Shown piece after piece: positions 1 to 7,811 of a stretch of 21,625 bases of DNA. Every line of letters begins with the position of its first letter. The stretch's first letter is position 1. Origin of the DNA: Armatimonadota bacterium (GTDB lineage: Bacteria; Armatimonadota; Fimbriimonadia; Fimbriimonadales; Fimbriimonadaceae); contig JAEVZK010000129.1 in assembly GCA_023392285.1 (NCBI GenBank), positions 1 through 21,625 on the forward strand, in the 5' to 3' direction. Below the pieces are notes generated by a model, which saw only the letters and a list, made by a program, of their open reading frames with translations, ran no database searches and was not told the DNA's origin. Position numbers and translations under genes: made by a program.

Positions 1-1
1 C

Positions 2-145
2 GTGTATAGCGGCTACACTTACCCCTCTCCAATCGACCCCGTTTCCGGAGCCCAATTGAACTATTTATATCAAGGTGGAAAGTACAAGGTGGTCAGCAGC
101 GCGGCGGGCAGCGACTCGACTGGAAAAGCATACAGCAGCTACTAG
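2..145 (+). CDS. 3' end of a pilin/pseudopilin-like protein (partial)
   Basis: An open frame enters from the left edge and runs for 47 codons to TAG at 143-145. The visible tail is rich in Tyr, Ser and Gly. It contains PIDPVSG followed by LNYLYQGGKYKVVSS, which resembles the C-terminal DP-x-(T/S)G ... Y-x-Y ... G-x-Y pattern of type IV pilin-like and type II secretion pseudopilins, whose last strands carry a DP-containing loop. The N-terminal methylation helix that would settle the family is outside the window, so the family call is tentative. The reading frame itself is supported by the absence of internal stops, the natural-looking composition and the downstream gene starting 17 nt after the stop. 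It could instead be the tail of another secreted protein. Confidence 0.45.
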   Translation: MYSGYTYPSPIDPVSGAQLNYLYQGGKYKVVSSAAGSDSTGKAYSSY

Positions 146-162
146 CCGGTAAGCTCGGTAAG

Positions 163-705
163 ATGAATGGCCGCACGTTGGTCACTGGTTTTGGTCCTTT
201 TCAGAGCGTTCAAGACAATCCCTCAGCGACTCTGGCAAGACGGTGCGAACGACCATTCCAGATCATCGATGTTTCCTTTGATACGGCCGAGGATTTTATT
301 TTTCATCTCGATCCAGATTCCTTTGACCGTCTGCTCATGATCGGTGTCGCTGCGGCGAGAACGGAAATGACGCCCGAACTCTTTGCACGAAACACCTACG
401 GCGCGATGCAGGATGTAAACGGCAAGACGCGATCGGGAGCCATCGTGACTGGCGGGCCCCTGCTTCTCCAGTCGACACTTTGGGACGATTCAACGTTGGC
501 AGAGTTGCTTTCGACGCATCTAGGCTCCCTTCGCACCAGCCTGAATGCTGGAAACTACCTATGCAATTTCACGCTTTACAAGGCGCTGCAGGCATTCCCA
601 TCCAAGCGTGTGGGTTTCCTGCACGTTCCCGCTCCTGAAAAGTTGGACATTGAGCGGCAACAAAGGATTTTGGCTGACATCCTCCAGATGATCGAATCCG
701 AATAG
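163..705 (+). CDS. pcp: Pyroglutamyl-peptidase I-like cysteine peptidase (family C15)
   Basis: 180 residues. Family C15 peptidases remove N-terminal pyroglutamate from peptides in the cytosol. The N-terminal VTGFGPF and NPS (residues 7-21) match the family's opening strand and loop. The three catalytic positions are all recognisable: Glu72 in TPELFARN (usual form TPERVAIN), Cys134 in GNYLCN, and His154 in GFLHVP. The protein is somewhat shorter than the usual 200-215 residues; the missing part appears to lie between the first loop and the GVAAAR segment. No signal peptide is seen. ATG at 163 is chosen because the family motif begins five residues later. The gene follows the pilin-like stop by 17 nt and may be cotranscribed with it. 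It converges on the minus-strand isomerase with only 3 nt between the stops. Whether it cleaves pyroglutamate or a related N-terminal group cannot be told from sequence. Confidence 0.85.
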   Translation: MNGRTLVTGFGPFQSVQDNPSATLARRCERPFQIIDVSFDTAEDFIFHLDPDSFDRLLMIGVAAARTEMTPELFARNTYGAMQDVNGKTRSGAIVTGGPLLLQSTLWDDSTLAELLSTHLGSLRTSLNAGNYLCNFTLYKALQAFPSKRVGFLHVPAPEKLDIERQQRILADILQMIESE

Positions 706-708
706 AAC

Positions 709-1587
709 TTAGAGAAACTTGCGCGCGTTCTCTATTGAGCGAGGAATGGCGCTAATGGGGTCTTCTTCGCCTTCGTACTCGACGCTCAGCCATCCATCAA
801 AGCCGCCTTCCTTCAACGTTTCGATGCAGGCCTTGAGATTGACTTCACCTTCGCCGACCGCCGTTCCCACGAGGTGCTTCCCATCGAGGGTGTCGTAAGT
901 AAAGCCAGAATGATCGGCGGGCGCTTGCTTAAAGTCCTTGAAGTGAACCATATAGGCGAGGGAAGCCACTTGGCGAATTGCCTCGTCACTTCGTTGTCCG
1001 ACGATGAGGAAGTTGCCCGTGTCTGGGTTTGCGCCAAGTGCATCGTTGCCGCAGAGCTGGCGCACATCTTCGATTAGATCGCGAACCTGGTCCCCTCTCC
1101 CAGCAAGAGTGCCGTGGTTTTCCAGCGCCAGCTTGACGCCATGCTGTGCGGCCAACTTACTGGCCTCCGCCAAGCCATGCACGATGTAATCGCGAGCTTG
1201 GTCGAAAGACACGGTTTCACTCACATCACCGGCGAATACCCGCACAACTTTGGCACCAAATTGAACTGCCTCAGAGATTCCGAATGCGATTTTCTGGACT
1301 TCCTGTTCGCGTTCGTTGTAGTTCTCCTTGGCGAAATTGTTGGCCACCGAGAATATGGGTACCGGAAGATTGGTTTCCTCTAGCGCCTCCTTGATGGCAG
1401 AGCGTCGCCCCGCAATGTACAACGGATCGAAAAAGAGGAGCCGATCCCGGTCCGGATCGTTGTAGAAGAAGTCGAGCAGTTCTACGCCATCCGCTCCTGC
1501 GCGCTTGGCTTCTCGAACGAATTCAGGCACGCTCATGCCTTTCTTCCAACTCTGGAAGTAACTCCACATGCTGACCGCCAGCTTCAT
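709..1587 (-). CDS. Sugar phosphate isomerase/epimerase-like TIM-barrel protein
   Basis: 292 residues, typical length for the AP-endonuclease-2/xylose-isomerase-like TIM-barrel family, whose members isomerise or epimerise sugars, inositols or hydroxypyruvate using a divalent metal. The four usual metal ligands are visible: Glu156 in LALENHG, Asp189 in NPDTGN, His215 in MVHFKD and Glu270 in LSVEYEG. The N-terminus MKLAVSMWSYF is the usual first strand. No signal peptide is present, so the protein is probably cytosolic. Its ATG overlaps the nuoN stop by one base (TAATG), so translation is probably coupled to nuoN and it is the last gene of the nuo operon. Nothing ties its chemistry to complex I, so it may simply ride on the operon. 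The substrate cannot be assigned. Confidence 0.85.
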   Translation of the reverse strand: MKLAVSMWSYFQSWKKGMSVPEFVREAKRAGADGVELLDFFYNDPDRDRLLFFDPLYIAGRRSAIKEALEETNLPVPIFSVANNFAKENYNEREQEVQKIAFGISEAVQFGAKVVRVFAGDVSETVSFDQARDYIVHGLAEASKLAAQHGVKLALENHGTLAGRGDQVRDLIEDVRQLCGNDALGANPDTGNFLIVGQRSDEAIRQVASLAYMVHFKDFKQAPADHSGFTYDTLDGKHLVGTAVGEGEVNLKACIETLKEGGFDGWLSVEYEGEEDPISAIPRSIENARKFL

Positions 1588-3047
1588 TAGCGACCCGCCA
1601 GGTAGGGAGTGATGTAGAAAGCCCCAATGCCTACAGCGATGACTCCAACGCTGCAGATAAAGGCGGTGGCAGATACTCCTGAGTTGTTGGCAAGCCGGTT
1701 CTTGCGGCCTTCTTCGTCGGCAACGAACGCCGCGCGCATAATTCCTAGATAGTAGAAAACGCTAACCGCGGAATTGATGGCAAGAACAATCGCCAGTGGG
1801 GCAAGGCCAGAGGAGAGCGCATCTTTAAAGATGAGGAACTTTCCAACGAAGCCGCTGGTAATCGGAACTCCAATGAGTGACACGCAGCAAATCACCAAGG
1901 CTGCGGCGGCAAGCGGAGAACGATGCCACATGCCGTAAAGATCGCTTAGCTTCGTGCCTTCCTTGCCATCTTTGGCGGAGAGAGAAATAATCGCAAATGC
2001 TCCGATCGTCATTAACGAATAGCTGAGGAGGTAGTAGAACAGCGACGTGAGAGTCGGTACCGCCTGCGGATCCTTGTAGTGAGCGAGGATCGCGACCAGC
2101 ATATAACCCGCGTGGGCGATCGAAGAGTAGCCAAGGATTCGCTTGACATCCTTTTGAACGAGGGCGACCAGGTTACCAATCGTCATCGTGACAATGGCAA
2201 TCCAAAAGATGGCGGGAATCCAGTAATCCTTAAGAATCTGCGTCGCATCGAGGATGCGGATGATGGCCGCGAAAGCTCCCATTTTGGACACCGAAGCCAT
2301 GAAGGTCGTAACGTTCGTCGGCGCCCCTTGATAGACGTCGGGCGTCCACTGATGGAAAGGAACGAAGCTTGCCTTGAACGACAAGCCGATCAGCATCATT
2401 CCCAATCCAAAAAGCACCAGCGTGCGAGAGGTGGGATCGCCTGACATCCAGGCGCTGCCGATTCCGTTCAGATGGATCGTTCCCGATGCGCCATAAACCA
2501 TCGCGATGCCATAGAGCAGAAATGCGCTGGCAAATGCCCCTAGGAGGAAATACTTCAGGGCCGATTCACCAGACTTCTCTTCATCACGGCTCATTCCAGC
2601 GAGCACGTACAAGGCGATCGATAAAATTTCCAAGCCGACAAAGATCATCAGCAAATTGCGGGACGTCGACATCACCATCGCACCCGTAGCTGACCAAATC
2701 ATCAGAGGATAGAATTCGCCGAAGGGCACCCGCTTTTGCCGCAGGTAATTCTCGCTGAACAAGATGGTCAGAATCGTGGCACCAATGATAAGAAGCTGCA
2801 TGACGAGGGCGACTTGATCTCGTGTGACCATGCCTCCGAAGCTCTCTCCGACGGGCAGACCCCACTGTCGAATCACCAAAGCGCCACCCGCTAAAAGTCC
2901 AAGAAGGCTGATGACGATGATCAGTCCGTTCTGCCGCTTTGGCGTGATGATTTCGGGGAGGAGCGCCAACATTCCGGTGCTTGCCACGACGAGGATGGGC
3001 AAGATCATCGACCAGTCGATGGAAGGTGGAAAGGCGTTATAAAGCAT
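1587..3047 (-). CDS. nuoN: NADH-quinone oxidoreductase subunit N
   Basis: 486 residues, close to the usual size, with about 14 predicted membrane segments. NuoN is one of three antiporter-like proton-channel subunits in the membrane arm of complex I. The family's key ionisable residues are recognisable: Glu140 in FVGLEILSIALYVLAG, the central lysine in SFKASFVPFHQWTPDVYQG, and the following KMGAFAAIIRI helix with its lysine. The ATG at 3047 lies 11 nt inside the end of the UroD-like gene. No clear Shine-Dalgarno stands before it, so it probably depends on translational coupling. The stop shares a base with the start of the downstream isomerase gene. In the common nuo order nuoN directly follows nuoM; here an extra gene separates the two. 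Confidence 0.96.
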   Translation of the reverse strand: MLYNAFPPSIDWSMILPILVVASTGMLALLPEIITPKRQNGLIIVISLLGLLAGGALVIRQWGLPVGESFGGMVTRDQVALVMQLLIIGATILTILFSENYLRQKRVPFGEFYPLMIWSATGAMVMSTSRNLLMIFVGLEILSIALYVLAGMSRDEEKSGESALKYFLLGAFASAFLLYGIAMVYGASGTIHLNGIGSAWMSGDPTSRTLVLFGLGMMLIGLSFKASFVPFHQWTPDVYQGAPTNVTTFMASVSKMGAFAAIIRILDATQILKDYWIPAIFWIAIVTMTIGNLVALVQKDVKRILGYSSIAHAGYMLVAILAHYKDPQAVPTLTSLFYYLLSYSLMTIGAFAIISLSAKDGKEGTKLSDLYGMWHRSPLAAAALVICCVSLIGVPITSGFVGKFLIFKDALSSGLAPLAIVLAINSAVSVFYYLGIMRAAFVADEEGRKNRLANNSGVSATAFICSVGVIAVGIGAFYITPYLAGR

Positions 3048-3666
3048 AAGTCTTAATCAATGCGGCTTCGGTGGCTTCCTCCGAGCTCGTCCGTAGTTCG
3101 ACGTCGGCGTCGGGAGCATTCGTCATGATTGCGCCGTTTCTCAAGGCCCGTATTTGCGCCACGGTTGGACCCTCAGGCGTCGAACACCAGGCAAACAGTT
3201 GGGCAGGAAGGTCGCTGACGAATTCTAAATAGCAACTGGCACCGAGAACGAGAACAGCGTTGAAGCCTTCCTCGGCTTCAGTGAGCACTTCGCGATCCTT
3301 TTCCAGATAGTGCCCGCCATATTCCATTGGCGTGGTGTGCTCAGGGGTGGCGCCCAGCAACTGATAAAGCACACCATCGTAGCCTTGTTCACTCGCTTCC
3401 CGGATCTCGGCCTTGGTCTTTGTGGCAAATCCGTGCAGGACGCGCTCGCCTTCTTGGGGGTCCGATTCCAAAATTTCCCACAGCGGAACCTGTTGCCGCA
3501 GCGCTTGTCCAAACGGGTTCAACACAGCCTTTAAAGAGATCTTGTCTTCTGCTTGGCGGTCGACGACGATGTCCGTCTCCGCGCACGTGGAAGGCCAGCA
3601 AAAGACTGGTTTTCGGTCAACCTGCAGGCCGCTTGCCGCTGCCTGAACTCGCTCCCGAGAAGTCAA
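3037..3666 (-). CDS. Half-length uroporphyrinogen-decarboxylase-like protein inside the nuo operon
   Basis: 209 residues. The opening MTSRERVQAAASGLQVDRKPV resembles the start of URO-D superfamily proteins (UroD, MtaA, CmuA), which typically read T-x-R-E-R-V ... G ... D-R-x-P-V. The segment with YDGVLYQLLGATP and MEYGGHYLEKDRE is also in keeping with that superfamily. The protein is only about 60% of the usual 340 or so residues, so the C-terminal part of the barrel seems absent. The start is TTG at 3666; it overlaps the nuoM TGA (TTGA) and has GGGAG ten bases upstream. No in-frame ATG occurs before residue 113. The 3' end overlaps nuoN by 11 nt. Coupling on both sides argues that it is translated. 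Function is unknown. A haem-pathway role, a methyltransferase-like role, or an assembly factor for complex I are all possible; none is shown. Confidence 0.6.
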   Translation of the reverse strand: MTSRERVQAAASGLQVDRKPVFCWPSTCAETDIVVDRQAEDKISLKAVLNPFGQALRQQVPLWEILESDPQEGERVLHGFATKTKAEIREASEQGYDGVLYQLLGATPEHTTPMEYGGHYLEKDREVLTEAEEGFNAVLVLGASCYLEFVSDLPAQLFAWCSTPEGPTVAQIRALRNGAIMTNAPDADVELRTSSEEATEAALIKTYAL

Positions 3667-5441
3667 GGTGCCTGAACTCCCGTTTGACCTTTAAGCGGCG
3701 GCTCTGTGTGGATCACTTCGCCCACAAGCTCCCGGGATTTTTGCGCACGAGAGGCGGTGACCGGTCGCTCGTCGGTTCGTCCGATCGGATGCCCGTTCAA
3801 ATCGAAGTAAAGCTTGGCCGGAGAGAGAATCTGACCTCCTGCAACTAGGTTAAGATCGTTGTCGATCTCCTGCGTGGGATCAGCCCAGGTTGGTCGGGTT
3901 CCCTCGCCATTGATCGCCATCAATCTGGCTGCTCCGATTGACGCCTCCATTGGCTTCAAGAAAGTGCTGGGATAGAGTCCACCCCACAAGATCAGCACGA
4001 CCAGCGAGCCGCACATGGCAATTTCCCACGGCTTGATATCCTTGAGGCGCTTGTTGTCGGGCTGATCGTTCTTGCCGTAGAAGACCTGCTGAAACATGTA
4101 GAGCAGGTAGACGGCCGCCAAGATGACACCGGATGCGGCAAGAGCGGCAAACCACATGTTCAGGCCATTAAATCCTGCGTAGCTAGCCTTGAATGCGCCA
4201 AGAAGGGCCAGAAATTCACCGATGAATCCATTGGTGCCCGGCAAGCCTACGCTCGACAGCATCACGATCAGGAAGATGGCGGCATAAATCGGCATTTGCG
4301 CCTTAATGCCTCCAAAATTCTTGAATAGACGGGTATGTCTCCGCTCATAAATGAGCCCGATCAATAAGAACAGGGCACCGGTGCTGATGCCATGGTTGAG
4401 CTGCTGGATCGAGCCACCCATCAGTCCATCATGGGTCAGGGAGAAGATTCCGAGAAGGACAAAGCCCATGTGGGCAACAGACGAGTAGGCGACGAGCTTC
4501 TTCCAGTCTGGCTGGACGGCGGACACGATCGCTCCGTAAATGATGCCGATCACGGCAAGCCCCATCAGATAAGGAACCTGATGCCCGATCGTGTCTGGGA
4601 AAAGGGTAAGGATGAATCTAAGAAAGCCGTACGTGCCCATCTTGAGTAGGACACCTGCCAGAATCACTGAACCTGCGGTAGGCGCTTCGACGTGGGCGTC
4701 CGGGAGCCACGTGTGGAATGGGAAAGCTGGACACTTAACCAAAAACGCAACGGCGAAGGACCAGAAGATGAGCGGCTGTATGGCCAGCGCACCAGCCCAC
4801 AACTGGCCATTCGCGACCTGCTGCTGGATGTCTACGATGCTAAAACTATAAGCGCCGGTCACCAGCGAGTGCCGATAGGCCAAGTAAATCATGCCCACGA
4901 GCATGAAGATCGAGCCAGCGAAGGTGTAGATAAAGAACTTGATCGCCGCGTAGTTTCGTCGCTCGCCGCCCCAGATCCAAATCATCATCGCCATCGGGAT
5001 GAGGGATGCCTCAAAGAAGGTGTAGAACAGGATCATGTCGAGCGAGGTGAACACACCCAACATCGCCGTCTCCAGCATCAGTAGGAAGACGAAGTAATTC
5101 TTGACCCGCTTGTCGATATAGAAGCTGAACCAAGCCGCGATAATCGTCAGGAACGTGGTCAGGATGATCAACCATAAGCTGATGCCATCGACGCCCATGC
5201 GGTAGTTAATGCCCGCGCTTGGAATCCACGGAAGGTATTCGACTTTTTGGAAATGGAAAGTGCTCGGATCAAATCCCTTGAGAAGCACCAGCGAAAGCAA
5301 AAAGGTGAGGACCGTAAAGAGGAGCGCACCATATTTAATCGCCTTTCCATTTTCCTTCGGAAGGAAAAGCAGGAGAATGGATCCGATTAGGGGTAGGAAC
5401 GTGATCAGGGAGAGGATTGGAAATCCCGATGGTTGATTCAT
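3663..5441 (-). CDS. nuoM: NADH-quinone oxidoreductase subunit M with a long C-terminal tail
   Basis: 592 residues from the ATG at 5441. NuoM is an antiporter-like proton-channel subunit of complex I. Glu144 in YTFFEASLIP falls at the same number as the functionally essential Glu144 of E. coli NuoM. VKCPAFPFHTWLPDAHVEAP and LLKMGTYGFLRF carry the conserved channel lysines. The open frame extends 47 codons further upstream, but that stretch is Arg/His/Pro-rich, overlaps the nuoL tail and lacks family resemblance. The ATG at 5441 has AAAGGGAGG about 13 nt upstream and begins a normal first helix. That ATG overlaps the TGA of the 31-codon micro-ORF (ATGA), and the TGA overlaps the UroD-like TTG. 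E. coli NuoM has 509 residues; here roughly 80 hydrophilic residues (MAINGEGTRPTWADP onward) follow the last helix. Confidence 0.95.
   Translation of the reverse strand: MNQPSGFPILSLITFLPLIGSILLLFLPKENGKAIKYGALLFTVLTFLLSLVLLKGFDPSTFHFQKVEYLPWIPSAGINYRMGVDGISLWLIILTTFLTIIAAWFSFYIDKRVKNYFVFLLMLETAMLGVFTSLDMILFYTFFEASLIPMAMMIWIWGGERRNYAAIKFFIYTFAGSIFMLVGMIYLAYRHSLVTGAYSFSIVDIQQQVANGQLWAGALAIQPLIFWSFAVAFLVKCPAFPFHTWLPDAHVEAPTAGSVILAGVLLKMGTYGFLRFILTLFPDTIGHQVPYLMGLAVIGIIYGAIVSAVQPDWKKLVAYSSVAHMGFVLLGIFSLTHDGLMGGSIQQLNHGISTGALFLLIGLIYERRHTRLFKNFGGIKAQMPIYAAIFLIVMLSSVGLPGTNGFIGEFLALLGAFKASYAGFNGLNMWFAALAASGVILAAVYLLYMFQQVFYGKNDQPDNKRLKDIKPWEIAMCGSLVVLILWGGLYPSTFLKPMEASIGAARLMAINGEGTRPTWADPTQEIDNDLNLVAGGQILSPAKLYFDLNGHPIGRTDERPVTASRAQKSRELVGEVIHTEPPLKGQTGVQAP
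5350..5368 (-). repeat. Perfect 9-bp inverted repeat near the 5' end of nuoM
   Basis: TTTTCCTTC and GAAGGAAAA flank a single base, about 25-31 codons into nuoM (coding FLPKEN). In the mRNA it could form a short stem. Its place early in the gene could slow translation, but the sequence may equally be set by the codons used. Confidence 0.5.
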
Positions 5442-5533
5442 CTCTGGGTTGGCCTCCCTTTGAGCATCATCGTCACGACGGTGAGGATGGCGCAGACGAG
5501 CAGGAGAGCGGCCACGACTTTGATGAACATCAT
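5438..5533 (-). CDS. 31-residue single-helix membrane micro-ORF between nuoL and nuoM
   Basis: Thirty-one codons starting with a double ATG at 5533. Residues about 3-24 (FIKVVAALLLVCAILTVVTM) form one hydrophobic helix, followed by the basic tail KGRPTQR, so an orientation with the tail inside is likely. The start overlaps the nuoL stop (ATGA) and is preceded by a strong purine-rich ribosome site, GGAGGGGG, lying inside the last nuoL codons. The stop overlaps the nuoM ATG (again ATGA). These double overlaps and the strong ribosome site argue for real, coupled translation between two membrane subunits. I recognise no named family. It may be a small accessory subunit or assembly helper of complex I, or a translational coupler with no separate role. 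A longer 78-codon reading of the same frame exists, but its first 47 residues overlap nuoL and look like shadow sequence. Confidence 0.7.
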   Translation of the reverse strand: MMFIKVVAALLLVCAILTVVTMMLKGRPTQR

Positions 5534-7749
5534 CGGCCCCCTCCGGCAAGGAAGCTGGCGTAGGCGAACCAGCCAAGAACACAAACGGCTCCGAAGAGCA
5601 TCATGAGGGCATATGCGCGGGCATAACCAGTCTGGAACCGCTTGAAGCCGTCCCCGAGTTGGCTTGCAAGCCACGCGATTCCATTCACGATGCCGTCGAC
5701 GATGCCTGAATCAAACTTCCAAACGGCTTTGCCGAGATCGCCGCCTCCTTCCACGCTCGCCGTCATCATCGCTGCGTCATAGCCGAATTGGGCACGTGCG
5801 GCACGGCGGAATGGACTCCACTTGCGATCGTCCCATCCTTCCTTTTTCGGAAGTCCTTTCATGTAAATCAGCAAGCCCAGGATCAGGCCACCAAATGCGG
5901 CAATCGCTGAATATTGGACGATCGTGAGCCCACCAGGTAGGTGTTCGGGATGTTCGGTGAGGCGCAGAATCGAGGGGCCCGAACTTGGCTCCAGCCACTT
6001 CTCGAAGAATCCATTATTCGCTAGAACCCACCCGCCAATTGCCGAAGGAATGGCGAGTATGACGAGCGGAATCCACATGCACGGAGAAACCTCGTGAGGC
6101 TTGTGGTTACCATCCAACTCATGATGCTCGTGCTCATGGTCCGCATGTGCTAACTCGTGCAGCTGCTCATCCGTGTAGAAGAACCCATGCTCGTCGGTTC
6201 TTTCGTGGCCACCATGGTGATGCAAGTCTGAGGCAGCGAGTTCACTTTGAGCCTCGTCCGTCACGGCCGCAGTGTGATGCCCATGATGAGTGTGCACCGG
6301 AATTTTGCGCCATCGCTCCTCTTTTCCAAAGAAGGTGAGCCATGTCATGCGGGTCATGTAGAAGGCGGTCAGCAGGGCGGCAAAGAGAGCAACCCACCCG
6401 GCGTAATAGCCAAGATTGACACGATCGATTGCCGCGTGATCGTTAGCCAGTGCATAGCCAAGAATGGCTTCTTTGGAATAGTAGCCTGCGCCACCAATGC
6501 CAAAAACTGCGAACCCAGAGATCGCGATGTACGCGATAAACATCGTCCAGCAGGTGATCGGGAGATACTTGGCCAGCTTGCCGTAGTTCCTCATGTCCTG
6601 GTTGTGCGCCATGGCGTGGATGACGGCACCGGCTCCGAGAAAGAGCAGCGCTTTGAAAAATGCGTGGGTCGTGACGTGGAACATGCCGACCCAATATGCT
6701 CCCGCCCCGCAAGCGACAAACATGAAGCCAAGCTGGGAAACCGTCGAATAGGCGAGGACTTTCTTGATGTCCGATTGGCCAAACGCGATGAGCGCGGCGA
6801 ATAAGGCAGTGAATGCGCCGACGCATGCGATCACGGCACTTGCGATTGCCGAATTCTCAAACACGATGTGCATTCGGTTCAGCAGCACGACGCCAGAGGT
6901 GACCATGGTGGCGGCATGGATGAGAGCTGAAACCGGCGTGGGACCCGCCATGGCGTCCGGCAACCATAAGTAGAGAGGAAACTGGGCCGATTTGCCGCAC
7001 GCGCCAACGAAGAGGAGCAGACCAATGGTCGTCGCTAGATAAGGATGCGCCTGCAGAGCCGCCGGAATGACAGAAAGCATCACATCAAAGCTGAGAACTC
7101 GACCGCCAGTGCGAGCGAGGTCAGCCTGTGAACCCACTACGACTGCAAGCAAAAAGATGCCTAGCGAGAAACCCCAGTCACCGATACGGTTGACGATGAA
7201 GGCTTTGTTGGCCGCCTTGGCATTGGCTAAATCCTTGTACCAAAAGCCGATCAGAAGGTAAGAACAAAGGCCGACCCCTTCCCAGCCGACGAACATCATG
7301 ACCAGGTTGTTGCCCAACACAAGGATCAGCATTGAGGCAATGAAAAGGTTGAGGTAGGTGAAGAACCGAGGATAATCCTTTTCCTCGGACATGTAGCCGG
7401 TTGCGTAAAGGTGAATGAGAGATCCGATTCCGGTGATGATGAGCACCATCGTCATCGACAGGGGATCGATCAGGAATTCAAAAGGAACGTTCAGGCCAGC
7501 AATGTTGATCCACGAGAAAAGCGTGGTGATCAAGTGCCGTCCTTCAGACGGGAGACCGGCGAGCTGCCCGGTGACAATGATGCCAAGAATGAACGCAAGT
7601 GCGATGGGCAAAACCGCTAGAGTTCCCATCACCCGTCGACCCGCGGCCGCACCCATACTTTTGACTACCCGCGCTCCCAAAAAGGCTTGGACCAGGAAGC
7701 CAATGATAGGCAGAAACAGGACGCCCCAGATCAGGCTAGAGTTAACCAC
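5530..7749 (-). CDS. nuoL: NADH-quinone oxidoreductase subunit L with a histidine-rich loop
   Basis: 739 residues, longer than E. coli NuoL (613). NuoL is the distal antiporter-like subunit of complex I and carries the long lateral helix. Glu157 in FVGWEGVGLCSYLLIGFWY, and SAQFPLYLWLPDAMAGPTPV followed by LIHAATMVTSGVVLLNR, are clear family signatures. Residues about 486-552 form a hydrophilic loop with 18 histidines, between the helix ending AFYMTRMTWLTFFGKEE and the one beginning CMWIPLVILAI. The C-terminal region (AVWKFDSGIVDGIVNGIAWL and the last helix) fits the lateral helix and final anchor. The start is GTG at 7749 with GGAG seven bases upstream; a 62-bp gap separates it from nuoK. The stop overlaps the ATG of the 31-codon micro-ORF. 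Confidence 0.96.
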   Translation of the reverse strand: MVNSSLIWGVLFLPIIGFLVQAFLGARVVKSMGAAAGRRVMGTLAVLPIALAFILGIIVTGQLAGLPSEGRHLITTLFSWINIAGLNVPFEFLIDPLSMTMVLIITGIGSLIHLYATGYMSEEKDYPRFFTYLNLFIASMLILVLGNNLVMMFVGWEGVGLCSYLLIGFWYKDLANAKAANKAFIVNRIGDWGFSLGIFLLAVVVGSQADLARTGGRVLSFDVMLSVIPAALQAHPYLATTIGLLLFVGACGKSAQFPLYLWLPDAMAGPTPVSALIHAATMVTSGVVLLNRMHIVFENSAIASAVIACVGAFTALFAALIAFGQSDIKKVLAYSTVSQLGFMFVACGAGAYWVGMFHVTTHAFFKALLFLGAGAVIHAMAHNQDMRNYGKLAKYLPITCWTMFIAYIAISGFAVFGIGGAGYYSKEAILGYALANDHAAIDRVNLGYYAGWVALFAALLTAFYMTRMTWLTFFGKEERWRKIPVHTHHGHHTAAVTDEAQSELAASDLHHHGGHERTDEHGFFYTDEQLHELAHADHEHEHHELDGNHKPHEVSPCMWIPLVILAIPSAIGGWVLANNGFFEKWLEPSSGPSILRLTEHPEHLPGGLTIVQYSAIAAFGGLILGLLIYMKGLPKKEGWDDRKWSPFRRAARAQFGYDAAMMTASVEGGGDLGKAVWKFDSGIVDGIVNGIAWLASQLGDGFKRFQTGYARAYALMMLFGAVCVLGWFAYASFLAGGGR

Positions 7750-7811
7750 CGAGAAGCTCCAGTAATCGATTTTGCAACTTGATTCTCAATCCTTAAATCC
7801 TTCTTGTTTCC

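Noticed and set aside
705..709. Terminator between the pcp and isomerase genes
   Set aside because: Only 3 bp separate the stops and no hairpin with a T-run is visible around them.
3327..3848. 173-codon plus-strand frame opposite the UroD-like gene and nuoM end
   Set aside because: Its composition (Arg/Pro/Trp/Cys-rich) is that of an antisense shadow. It crosses two coupled minus-strand genes and has no recognisable family.
5442..5582. Upstream 47-codon extension of nuoM
   Set aside because: It overlaps the micro-ORF and the nuoL tail in another frame, is Arg/His/Pro-rich and unlike NuoM. The ATG at 5441 has a ribosome site and the expected first helix.
5534..5674. 47-codon upstream extension of the nuoL-nuoM micro-ORF
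   Set aside because: It lies wholly over nuoL in another frame, with shadow-like Cys/Arg-rich composition. The double ATG at 5533 has the strong ribosome site.
6247..6804. 185-codon plus-strand frame opposite nuoL
   Set aside because: It is antisense to well-conserved NuoL segments, so it is explained as a shadow of that coding sequence.
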